Assembly: GCA_011525785.1 (NCBI GenBank)
Contig: WYBT01000052.1
Span: 62,001 to 126,000, forward strand
Origin: Planctomycetaceae bacterium
GTDB lineage: Bacteria > Planctomycetota > UBA1135 > GCA-002686595
Reading direction: 5' to 3'
Length of the DNA stretch: 64,000 bases
The notes under the pieces were generated by a model. The model did not search any database, was not told the origin of the DNA, and saw nothing but the letters and a program-made list of their open reading frames with translations. Both the position numbers and the translations under genes were made by a program. Of this stretch, positions 56,001-63,618 are shown one piece after another. Every line of letters begins with the position of its first letter. The first letter of the stretch is position 1.

Positions 56001-57105
56001 AACGCTGGCGTTTTGCAAGCGACATGGCGATGCACCAACTCCCCAGCGTGCGCGCCTGGGGCACGTCCGAGACGCGCAACTGCTGGCCGGCCAGCATCAC
56101 CGCGGGCCAGTCCTCGAGCTTCACGAGCGCGCAGGCCCAGCTGGTGAAGAACTCGCTGTCGAGTCCGGTGCGGCGCGCGCTCTTGGGGTCGACGAGCTCC
56201 GCGAGCGCGCCGCTGCGACCGCTGGACTGGAGCACGTCGAGCATCAGGCGCAGCAGCGGCCCGTGGCTGAGGTAGGCCGGCAGCGAGAGCGCCACCAGGC
56301 CCAGGTCGGCGGCGGCTTCGCTCTCGCCGGCGTCGTGCAGCGTGCGGATGTACTCCGTCAGCGCCTTGGGACGGATGCCGCCGCGGAAGGACTGCGCCAG
56401 GGCCTCCGGCGCCGCCGAGAGCAGGCCGCTGGCGTCGTCCAGGCGCGTCTGGATCTCGCGCGCGAGCTCCTTGTCGGCGACCGGGAAGCGTTCGTAGAGC
56501 TCGCGCGAGAGGCGCAGGCGAGTGGGGTCCGACAGCGGACGCGCGGCGATGCGGCGCATCAGCGCTTCGGTCGACTGCAGGCCCGCTGACGCGACGCTCA
56601 CGCCGGCGGCGCGCACGCACTCGGCGATGTGCCGCCCCGCGAGGGCCAGCAGCGCCTCGGCGCGCACGCCCCAGGCCTCGGGCTGGTTGCGGTCGCGCTC
56701 GAGCACGCTGTCCGCGCGGGCCAGCGCCAGCTCGACCTCGCCGCTGTCGAGCAGCACGCCCGCCAGCATCGACTCGATCGCCGGCGACTTGGGGCGGTGG
56801 TGCGCCAGCACGTGCTCGAGGTCGGCCTTGGCGCGCGCCAGCGCGTTGGTCTGGCGGGCGAGCTGTGCGCGCTCGAGCAGCAGCTCTTCGATCAACGGCC
56901 GGTCCGCGGCGCGCTCGGCCGCCGCCAGGGCCGCTTCGATGTCGTGGCCGGCTTGCACCAGGTCGAGATCGGGCCCGCGCATCGACGTGCGAGCGTGCTC
57001 GAGCAACGCGCGCGGATCCGCGCCCTCGGCGCGCCGGACGTGCACGAACAGGAACACGCACAGGCCGAAGGCCACGAGCGCGTAGAGCCAGTAGAGGAAT
57101 CGCAT
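53032..57105 (-). CDS. Very large membrane-anchored TPR-like protein
   Basis: 1357 aa. A single N-terminal hydrophobic anchor (RFLYWLYALVAFGLCVFLFVHV) is followed by repeated helical units with regular Ala/Leu/Arg/Glu pattern along the whole length, as in TPR superhelices. No enzymatic motif was found. In many exosortase A loci a TPR protein called PrsT is present, and this may be a counterpart, but the sequence similarity cannot be judged by eye and the length is greater. It lies downstream of, and on the same strand as, the sigma54 activator. It probably scaffolds or senses assembly in the periplasm. Confidence 0.75.
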   Translation of the reverse strand: MRFLYWLYALVAFGLCVFLFVHVRRAEGADPRALLEHARTSMRGPDLDLVQAGHDIEAALAAAERAADRPLIEELLLERAQLARQTNALARAKADLEHVLAHHRPKSPAIESMLAGVLLDSGEVELALARADSVLERDRNQPEAWGVRAEALLALAGRHIAECVRAAGVSVASAGLQSTEALMRRIAARPLSDPTRLRLSRELYERFPVADKELAREIQTRLDDASGLLSAAPEALAQSFRGGIRPKALTEYIRTLHDAGESEAAADLGLVALSLPAYLSHGPLLRLMLDVLQSSGRSGALAELVDPKSARRTGLDSEFFTSWACALVKLEDWPAVMLAGQQLRVSDVPQARTLGSWCIAMSLAKRQRWSEANPMLRRLLQISGPEPLENATAMVWLELAQGARASGAAPEEINALERALAAATPEFAPAGELHMRLAELELAKAQPNRGRALELLSRAMCLLPQRTAELEPRWRELGDLIAKGRNIDFARDCAELERQNLLAPEGARLSYEFVAMAEHQFGEGRLASALALGLRALETHARLPAAVRVASEAAVGLEAWSQAVRLLRERIEIEGPTPALIAALAQAPAETLGPQRARELVRLDPAGLGRRWSAEELRRRGELELAIASLERIAAQARTDSDRVLLAELHFERRDYERAQRELTGLTADAKVLAGAAPLMLSIAARTGAAKHAERILKLLDAKVELDGERFLEAIDELLAHGLVDVAALACEKLDQRVKWRSPQAHLRLAQCALLVGDAAGANEALDRALAYDDSGSAELGLLIAAVEQRRWGDCPQLHAELLATAYQPTGLQFVALAALGEKFADARIVLRSEIEQRRVEEGAPDSSPPTPLEAMLAAALDALEKPAAPLSDPEQGFGVLPASAVQRDPRPLLARLAALDDPNWAAWAVADLARQAPPARGALWPTYLAARGAAWLGADDLAEKLARGLTKSWPDFAPAWDVALSSLIARTRAEDDPRVLALLDERRSALRKGQFAPADSALLDARLARLRGDWNGAAQHIESAFRADARRADVLIERARIARQRKQMGVAVESLRARLELPGLPPPPELLREFCTTLDSAREQLGPPFDAVRKQQFEFLLEKFGQDPWVRLENTRWNWPLEGGTDPWVAEHAVSELERLREQLPEGLEVVQPGVTLRWAEYYARLDPARALALVESELVWSPHSAELWRARGRYAAELHRDELALEALRIALEIAPEPEAARDLVELSSRRGASTQELEQLIARVGGLVGLTASDPAFRVALTRSMAMQQRAKLPSALTSLAALWESASARQPREASWRTIGQLYGVALCRRAGAGDSAKALEVFNSLAPTVTDPLGASTLATLRSLAAALRGRG

Positions 57106-57351
57106 GATCGAAGGGGGCGCAGTGCGGCGCGTCGAGCGGCGCGCGCGGCTGCGCTCAGAGCAGCCCTCGGCGGCCGCGCAGGCGGGGACCTCGCAAGCTG
57201 CTGGAGCGCGCTGCGCGGCGGCGCCGCCGGCCGTCGAGCGGGGGGGCAGCGTCGCGCGCGACGCGAGCGTCCCCGGCCCGCCGCGCGCAGTAGCCTGTCG
57301 GTCGCCGCGCGCGAAGTCCAGCCGCGGCGCGCGCCCTTCGCGATGCGCCGT

Positions 57352-58755
57352 TCATGCGCCGCGAGCGGTTCTGGGCGCGCCGTGGGCCGTGCGCGGAAAG
57401 TCGGCCAGCCCGTGGCGCCGCATCTTGTTGAACAGCGTCGTGCGGTTGATGCCGAGCAGCCGCGCCGCGTCCTGTCGACAGCCGTTGCAGGCCGCGAGCG
57501 CTTCTTCGATCAACCGGCGCTCGGGCGCCGCCAGCGCGGCCCGCAGCTCGCGCGGCGCGCCGGGTTCGTGTTCCGGCGCCGCCGGGGCCGCCCGCGCCAC
57601 TTCGGCCCCCAGGTCGGCGAGGCTCAGCGCGGGGCCGCGCGCCAGCAGCACCGCGCGCTCGAGCACGTGTTCGAGCTCGCGCACGTTGCCCGGCCATGAG
57701 TACGCCGCCAGCGCGCGCGCCGCGGCGGGCTCGAAACCAACAACGTTGCGCCGGTGCTCGGCTGCAAAGCGCTCCAAGAAGGCCTGCGCCAGCAGCGGGA
57801 TGTCCCCGGCGCGCTCGCGCAGCGGGGGCAGTTCGATGCTGACCACGTTGAGGCGCCAGAACAGGTCCTCGCGGAAGCGTCCGGCGCGGCTCTCGGCGCG
57901 CAGGTCGCGGTGCGTGGCCGCGATCCAGCGCACGTCGACGCTGCGCGTGCGCGTCTCTCCGACGCGCTCGAACACGCGCTCTTGCACGACGCGCAGCAGC
58001 CGCGCCTGCAGCTCGAGCGGAGCGTTGCCGATCTCATCGAGGAACAGCGTGCCGCCGTCGGCTGCTTCGATCATGCCCGGCTTGTCGCGCTGCGCGCCGG
58101 TGAACGCGCCGCGCACGTGGCCGAACAACGTGCTCTCGAGCAGCGTGCCCGGGATCGCGCCGCAGTCGACCACCACGAAGGGCTTGGGAGCGCGCGAGGA
58201 GCGGGCGTGGATGGCGCGCGCCAGGGCGCTCTTGCCGACGCCGCTCTCGCCTTGGATCAACACGCTGGCGCGCGTGTCGGCGATCGAGCTCACGATCTCG
58301 GACACCCGCCGCATGCGCTCGTCCTTGGAAGACAGCGCGCCCAGTTCGACGCGTTCTTCGAGCGAGCGGCGCAGGACTTGGTTCTCGTGGCGCAGTGCGC
58401 GCTGCGCCAGCGCTCGGTCGATGGCGAACAGGATCTGGTCCACGCTGATCGGGCGCGCCAGGTAGTCGCAGGCGCCGGCCCGCACCGAGTCGAGCGCGTC
58501 GCGCACGCTGCCGAAGCTCGCCAGCACGATCACGGCCGGGTGCTCCGGCGCTGCGGTGAACGGGCGGAGCTGCTCGGGGGTGGCCCAGCGACTGTCGACC
58601 ACGGCGACTTGAGCCTGGGCGCAGTCCTCCAGGCGCTCGACGTTGCTCCAGCTCCAGCCGCGCGCGCGGAACTCGCGCTCGAGCTCGTCGAGTTCGCGCC
58701 CCGCTTCGAGCGCCAGGGCGGCCTGGGGCAGCCCGCTGTCGAGGGAATCGGACAC
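57352..58755 (-). CDS. PrsR-like sigma54 activator with degenerate receiver
   Basis: 467 aa from GTG 58755, preferred over the long ORF start at 59022 because the added peptide is low-complexity. Residues 1-115 resemble a receiver domain: Asp54 (AVVDSRW) fits the phosphorylation site, but the acidic pair at the start is missing, and the conserved Lys is Arg in DYLARP. The AAA+ domain is intact, with GESGVGKSA, the sigma54-contacting GAFTGA at 216-221, and GGTLFLDEIGN. A Fis-type helix-turn-helix ends the protein (CRQDAARLLGINRTTLFNKM). It would switch on sigma54 promoters, probably of the polysaccharide genes. Confidence 0.9.
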   Translation of the reverse strand: MSDSLDSGLPQAALALEAGRELDELEREFRARGWSWSNVERLEDCAQAQVAVVDSRWATPEQLRPFTAAPEHPAVIVLASFGSVRDALDSVRAGACDYLARPISVDQILFAIDRALAQRALRHENQVLRRSLEERVELGALSSKDERMRRVSEIVSSIADTRASVLIQGESGVGKSALARAIHARSSRAPKPFVVVDCGAIPGTLLESTLFGHVRGAFTGAQRDKPGMIEAADGGTLFLDEIGNAPLELQARLLRVVQERVFERVGETRTRSVDVRWIAATHRDLRAESRAGRFREDLFWRLNVVSIELPPLRERAGDIPLLAQAFLERFAAEHRRNVVGFEPAAARALAAYSWPGNVRELEHVLERAVLLARGPALSLADLGAEVARAAPAAPEHEPGAPRELRAALAAPERRLIEEALAACNGCRQDAARLLGINRTTLFNKMRRHGLADFPRTAHGAPRTARGA

Positions 58756-58939
58756 GTGGCGATTCTTCGACAGGACGCCGCTGCGAGCTTCACGCCTTGG
58801 ACGGTTGCTGTCTCGATGGCCGGCCGAGAATCCGGCGGGCGGCATCGGCGGAAGTTCTTTCGCGGCGCGCGAGTGCTCTCGCCACGCGCAGTTGGGAGCG
58901 TCGAGCGCTCTTCCCTCGGGCTGCCGCGCGCAGCTTGGA

Positions 58940-60406
58940 TCAGGCGAACGGATCGTCGCCGCGTGAGCTGCCGCGCGCACTGCGGGCGGCGCTCTCGGCG
59001 CCAGAAACACCGCCTGCGACACCGCCAGCCGCTTTGGCGCCGCCGGCCTCTGCTCGCGCGGCGGGGGATTCGACGGGCCGCAGCACGCCGGCCTGCGGCG
59101 CGCGCTGCGGAGTGCGTTCCAGCGGCAGGCGCATGCGCGCGCTGAGCTGGCCCTCGCCGGCGAGAGCGAACTCGAGCCGCCCGCCCTGGCTGTGGAGGAT
59201 CGCGCTCGCGGCGGCCAACTCGCTGGGGTCGAGTTCGGGCAGTCGCTCGCGCAGGATCCCGGCGTCCAGGACGCGGCCCGGCTCGACGTCGTGCAGCGGT
59301 CCGGCCGGGAAGTCGACGGCGATCGACAGCGCGCTGCCGTTCACCGGCGCGTACGAGACACGCACCGTGTCGCCGCCCGACGAACACAGGCGCGCAAGCG
59401 TGAGGACAGTCTCGAGCGCCATGGTGACGGCGGCGCGATCGGCGCGGGCCACGAACTCGACCGCCGGGCGGCCGCCGGCGCCGGAGGTGGGTTGGAAGCG
59501 CGGGCCCTTGCGACCGCGCAGCGTCAGGGTCGCGAGCAGTTCCTCGAGCAGGCCGGCGACGTCGAACTCGTCGTCGCCGCGCGGCGGAGGCGCTGCGAGG
59601 CACGCGAGGCTGCGCGTGAAACGCAACAGGCGGCGCAGTTCGACTTGCGCGGCCTGGAGCTCGGCGGCCTGGCCGCGGCCGGCTTCGCGCAGCGCGAGGA
59701 AGGCCAGCTCCAGGCGCTGGGAGATGTCGGCGAGCACGGCGACCTGGTCGCGGCCGAGGGCGAGCGGCAGGCGCGCGGCGCTGCTCGCGTCCGAGGGCGA
59801 CGGGACCAGCGTCGAAGCGAGCGGGGAACTGAGCGGCGACGGCGCGACTTCGGGCAGCGCCGCTGGGGCGGCCGGGCTGTTCCGTTCGCCGCGTTCGAGC
59901 GACTCCGCCCGGGCTGAGGCGGGGTCGGGCTCGAACCGCGAGAGCGCGAGGGCGGCCGGGCGCGCGCCGCTCGTTCCGGGTGCGGCGCCGGAATTTCCTG
60001 CGGCCCAGCGCTTGAACTCTTCGAGGTCGGGGGGCCACTGCGACCAGCGCGTCGAGGACAGTCCGCGGAGGGCGCGCGCCACGGCCGCGCCCGGGTCGTT
60101 TCCCACCGCCACGACGCCGCCCAGGCGGCCGAGCGTTAGCTGGCGGCGGATCCAGCCGATGTCTTCGAGCGCGAAATGATCGGCATCCACGACCAACGTG
60201 TCGGCGCCCGCGGCGGACGACGGCGGCAGCTCGTACAGATCGCTGAGCAACCCGCAAGCGCCAGGCGCGAGGGCCGCGAGCACCGCCGCCAGCTCAGCGG
60301 CGCGCGGACCGGGGGCAAACCACACGCGCCCGACGCCTTCGCGGGCCAGCTGCGAGCCGAGCGGGGACGGACGTCCCGCGCCCGGCGTTTCGTCGACGCC
60401 GTTCAC
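58940..60406 (-). CDS. Pseudo-histidine-kinase-like regulator
   Basis: 488 aa from GTG 60406, supported by GAGGGG just upstream and a good promoter behind it. Residues about 20-150 look like a receiver-type alpha/beta domain without conserved acids. A Pro/Ser/Ala-rich linker follows. Residues about 245-400 resemble a dimerisation helix pair plus an HATPase-like fold (ILHSQGGRLEFALAGEGQL), but the H-box His, the N-box Asn and the ATP-lid glycines are absent. It probably cannot phosphorylate and may instead bind or anchor the neighbouring activator. The family assignment is inference. Confidence 0.55.
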   Translation of the reverse strand: MNGVDETPGAGRPSPLGSQLAREGVGRVWFAPGPRAAELAAVLAALAPGACGLLSDLYELPPSSAAGADTLVVDADHFALEDIGWIRRQLTLGRLGGVVAVGNDPGAAVARALRGLSSTRWSQWPPDLEEFKRWAAGNSGAAPGTSGARPAALALSRFEPDPASARAESLERGERNSPAAPAALPEVAPSPLSSPLASTLVPSPSDASSAARLPLALGRDQVAVLADISQRLELAFLALREAGRGQAAELQAAQVELRRLLRFTRSLACLAAPPPRGDDEFDVAGLLEELLATLTLRGRKGPRFQPTSGAGGRPAVEFVARADRAAVTMALETVLTLARLCSSGGDTVRVSYAPVNGSALSIAVDFPAGPLHDVEPGRVLDAGILRERLPELDPSELAAASAILHSQGGRLEFALAGEGQLSARMRLPLERTPQRAPQAGVLRPVESPAARAEAGGAKAAGGVAGGVSGAESAARSARGSSRGDDPFA

Positions 60407-60422
60407 ATTCCCCTCGGGCCGG

Positions 60423-60450
60423 ATCGTAACGCGACGGGGCGCGCCGACAA
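60423..60450 (-). promoter_or_regulatory. Candidate promoter of the regulator operon
   Basis: On the - strand TTGTCG, a 16-base spacer and TACGAT end 16 bases before GTG 60406. The leader would be about 10 bases. It supports the chosen start of the pseudo-kinase gene. Confidence 0.5.
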
Positions 60451-60548
60451 GCCTGGGCCGAGCCGTGTGCGATGCGCGTCCCACGCGACCGGTCGACAGG
60501 GCGCTGTCCTGCGCCGCGCACTTCAGTAGCCTCTGCGCCCCCCGCGCC

Positions 60549-61499
60549 ATGTCGCCGCCCCTGGATCTGTCGATCGTCGTGCCGGTCTTCAACGAAGAAG
60601 ACAGCCTGCCCATCCTCTACGAGGAGGTGCGGGCCGCGCTGGACGGCGCCGGGCGCTCGTTCGAGCTGATCCTGGTCGACGACCATTCGACCGACACGAG
60701 CCTCGCCAAGATGCTCGCCCTGCGCGAGCGCGACAGCCGCGTGAAGGTGCTGCACTTCCGGCGCAACTACGGTCAGACCGCCGCGATGTCGGCGGGCTTC
60801 GAGCGCGCCCGCGGGCGCGTGGTGGTGACGCTCGACGGAGACCTGCAGAACGATCCGGCGGACATCCCGCGCATGCTCGAGAAGATCGACGAGGGCTTCG
60901 ACATCGTCGCGGGCTGGCGCAAGGCGCGCAAAGACGGGTTCGTGCTGCGGCGCGCGCCGTCGCAGGTCGCCAATCGACTGATCGCCTGGGTCACCGACAC
61001 GCCGATCCACGACACGGGCTGCACGCTCAAGGCCTTCCGCTCGCAGTTGGTCAAGAACCTCCCGATCTACGCCGAGCAGCACCGCTTCTTGCCGGCCATG
61101 TCGCGCGGCAGCGGAGCGCGCGTCGCGGAGATCGTGGTCAACCACCGCGCGCGGCGCTTCGGCTACAGCAAGTACGGTCTGGAGCGCGCGCTGCGCGTGC
61201 TGCTCGATCTGTTCGTGATCAAGCTGATCAGCCAGTTCGCGCACCGGCCGCTGCACTACTTCGGGATGTTCTCGCTGCCGTTCGCCGCGCTCGCGCTGGT
61301 GGTGCTGGCGGCGGGCGTGTTCGACTACGAGCACTTCGATCTGATCGACGAGTGGCCGCAGTATTCGGTCACCGCCTTCATGCTCTTCCTGCTCCCGGCC
61401 GTGCACTTCGTGTTGCTGGGGCTGCTCTCCGAACTGGTCGTGATCGCCAGCGGCTTCCATCGCCGCAGCGTGCTCGACTCGCTGGTCAATCGCCGCTAG
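60549..61499 (+). CDS. GT2 glycosyltransferase, DPM1/GtrB-like with C-terminal membrane helices
   Basis: 316 aa from ATG 60549. SIVVPVFNEEDSLP begins the GT-A fold, VDDHSTDTS is the UDP-binding region, and VVVTLDGDLQNDP contains the DxD metal site. Two or three C-terminal hydrophobic segments anchor it. Relatives move a sugar from a nucleotide to polyprenyl phosphate, providing a membrane-linked donor. It lies 143 bases from the divergent regulator and 9 bases before a second GT2 gene. Confidence 0.9.
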   Translation: MSPPLDLSIVVPVFNEEDSLPILYEEVRAALDGAGRSFELILVDDHSTDTSLAKMLALRERDSRVKVLHFRRNYGQTAAMSAGFERARGRVVVTLDGDLQNDPADIPRMLEKIDEGFDIVAGWRKARKDGFVLRRAPSQVANRLIAWVTDTPIHDTGCTLKAFRSQLVKNLPIYAEQHRFLPAMSRGSGARVAEIVVNHRARRFGYSKYGLERALRVLLDLFVIKLISQFAHRPLHYFGMFSLPFAALALVVLAAGVFDYEHFDLIDEWPQYSVTAFMLFLLPAVHFVLLGLLSELVVIASGFHRRSVLDSLVNRR

Positions 61500-61508
61500 G
61501 AACGCCAC

Positions 61509-62540
61509 GTGTCGTCCCCCGATCCGACGCACCCGCACGTCCCGGCGCCGCAGCTCGCGCCCGGCGCGAACGCTCCGCGCGTGCGCGACGTGACGGTCGT
61601 GCTGCCGATCACTTCGCCGCACGCCGAACTCGACTCCGTGGTCGCGAGCCTGTCGGAGCAACTCGCGCGGCTGGGCAAGGACTGGGAGTTCGCGCTGGTG
61701 TTCGACGGCGTGCGCGGCGAGGCCTGGCGCAAGGCCGAGGAGCTGCGCGCCCGGCACGGGGAACGCATCCTCACCGTCGCGTTCGAGAAGCCCTTCGGCG
61801 AGTCGGTGTGCCTGTCAGCTGGCGCGGAGATCTCCGGCGGACGCATCCTGGTCACTTCGCCGCAGTACGTGCAGATCGACCCGGTCGAGCTGGCGCGCAT
61901 GCTCGCGGCGGTCGAAGCGGGCGCCGACATGGTGGTTCCCTGGCGCAAGCCGCGCGTGGATCCGTGGCTGAACCGCCTGCAGTCGGCGAGCTTCAACTGG
62001 CTGATGCGCAAGATCAACGGCGGCCAGTTCCACGACCTCAACTGCTACCTGCGCGTGTTCAAGCGCGAGGTGCTGGCCGACGTGACCGTGTACGGCGACA
62101 TGTACCGCTTCCTGCCGCTCATCGCGCAGCGCCAGGGCTTCCGCGTGGTCGAGACGCCGGTGCGCCACCTCAAGGAGTGGGGCAAGGCCGGGTTCTTCGG
62201 CGTGGGCGTGTACATCCGGCGCTTCCTCGACGTGGTCGGCGTGGTGTTCCTCACGCGCTTCACGCTCAAGCCGCTGCGCTTCTTCGGCTCGGTCGGGCTG
62301 GTGCTGACCGTGTTCGGGGGCGGCCTGCTCGCGGGCGTCATCTACCAGAAGTTCGCCTACAACGCGGGGCTGCAGAACCGCCCGCTGTTCCTGCTCGCGC
62401 TGATGCTGTTCGTGCTGGGCGTGCAGGTGATCGGCTTCGGCCTGGTGGGCGAGATCATCATCTACACGCAGGCGCGCAACCTGCGCGAGTACCGCATCGA
62501 GCGGCGCTGGGACGACGACGGCCCCGGAGAGCCGCGCTGA
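61509..62540 (+). CDS. GT2-type glycosyltransferase with a lost DxD motif
   Basis: 343 aa from GTG 61509. The N-terminal GT-A fold and C-terminal helices match its neighbour, and WRKPRVDPWLNRLQSASFNWL and LNCYLRVFKREVL align with the usual 'acceptor' regions. But at the position of the DxD metal site the sequence reads TSPQYVQIDP, lacking both Asp residues. It may therefore be an inactive partner of the GT2 enzyme encoded 9 bases upstream, or use another metal site. The paired layout suggests a heterodimer. This is inference from one alignment by eye. Confidence 0.8.
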   Translation: MSSPDPTHPHVPAPQLAPGANAPRVRDVTVVLPITSPHAELDSVVASLSEQLARLGKDWEFALVFDGVRGEAWRKAEELRARHGERILTVAFEKPFGESVCLSAGAEISGGRILVTSPQYVQIDPVELARMLAAVEAGADMVVPWRKPRVDPWLNRLQSASFNWLMRKINGGQFHDLNCYLRVFKREVLADVTVYGDMYRFLPLIAQRQGFRVVETPVRHLKEWGKAGFFGVGVYIRRFLDVVGVVFLTRFTLKPLRFFGSVGLVLTVFGGGLLAGVIYQKFAYNAGLQNRPLFLLALMLFVLGVQVIGFGLVGEIIIYTQARNLREYRIERRWDDDGPGEPR

Positions 62541-62547
62541 GCGCGCC

Positions 62548-63618
62548 ATGTCGTCGAACGACACAGCTTCGCGCGCCGGCGCCGGAGTCGAGGTCGCCGC
62601 GCTCGCGCCCGGCGAGGACGCCGCCCGCGACGAGTTCGTGCGCGCTCACCCGCGCGCGACGTTCTTCCACCTCGCGGGCTGGCGGCGCGTGGTCGAGCAG
62701 GTGCTCGAGCACGAGCCCGCCGACCTCGTGGCGCGCCGCGACGGGCGCATCGTGGGCGTGCTGCCGCTGATGCGCGCGCCCGGGTTGATCACGCGCCGCG
62801 CGCTGATCTCGATGCCCTACGCGGTGTACGGCGGACCGGTGGGCGAGGACGCGGCCGTCGAGGAGGCGCTGGTGCGCGCCGCCATGGCGCAGGCCGAGCG
62901 CGAGCGCTCCAGTCGCCTCGAGTTGCGCTGCCAGAGCGCGCCGTCGGTCGAGCTCACGCCGTCGGGGCTGTATGCGACCTTCATCTCCGATCTGCCCAGC
63001 AAGCCCGAGGAGGTCCTCGCGCGCATGCCCAAGAAGGCCCGCGCCGAGGCGCGCAAGGCGCGCGAGAAGCACGGCCTGACGCTGACCGAGGGCATCTGGT
63101 ACTTCGAGGACTTCTACAAGCTGTTCCACCAGAACAAGCGTTCGCTCGGCTCGCCGGGCTTGCCGCACGCGTTCTTCTGGAAGCTGCGCAAGGAGTTCGG
63201 CGAAGCGGTCAAGGTCCACGCAGTGCACCGGGAGAGCCAGGTGATCGCGGCGGTGATGAGCTTTGTGTGGCGCAAGGAGCTCTTGGCCTACTACTCGGGC
63301 GCGGCCGAGGGCGCCGACCGCCAGTGGAGCGCGAGCAACTTCATGTACATGGCGCTGCAGGAGTGGAGCGTGGCCCAGGGGCTCGAGCGCTTCGACTTCG
63401 GCCGCAGCCGCAAGGATTCGGGCGCGTTCCAGTTCAAGGAGCACCAGGGCTTCGCGCCGCGCGACCTCGAATACCGCTTCCACCTGGTGCGCGACCGCGC
63501 GCTGCCCTCGCTCAATCCCTCCAACCCCAAGACCAAGTGGCTGCGCGACACTTGGGCGCGCCTGCCGCTGCCGGTCTCGATGGCGCTCTCGAGCGAACTC
63601 GCGCGCTACTTGCCCTGA
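62548..63618 (+). CDS. FemAB-type protein of exosortase A (XrtA) systems
   Basis: 356 aa, 7 bases after the GT2-like gene. It has two GNAT-like halves: TFFHLAGWRRVVEQVLEHEP at the start and LISMPYAVYGGPVG, LPSKPEEVLARMPKKARAEARKA (the FemAB-type basic helix), and FMYMALQEWSVAQGLERFDFGRSRKDSGAFQFK at the end. This matches the FemAB-related family I know from PEP-CTERM/XrtA loci, which probably adds amino acids to a glycan or lipid. Its 3' end overlaps the convergent phosphatase gene by 13 bases. Confidence 0.9.
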   Translation: MSSNDTASRAGAGVEVAALAPGEDAARDEFVRAHPRATFFHLAGWRRVVEQVLEHEPADLVARRDGRIVGVLPLMRAPGLITRRALISMPYAVYGGPVGEDAAVEEALVRAAMAQAERERSSRLELRCQSAPSVELTPSGLYATFISDLPSKPEEVLARMPKKARAEARKAREKHGLTLTEGIWYFEDFYKLFHQNKRSLGSPGLPHAFFWKLRKEFGEAVKVHAVHRESQVIAAVMSFVWRKELLAYYSGAAEGADRQWSASNFMYMALQEWSVAQGLERFDFGRSRKDSGAFQFKEHQGFAPRDLEYRFHLVRDRALPSLNPSNPKTKWLRDTWARLPLPVSMALSSELARYLP

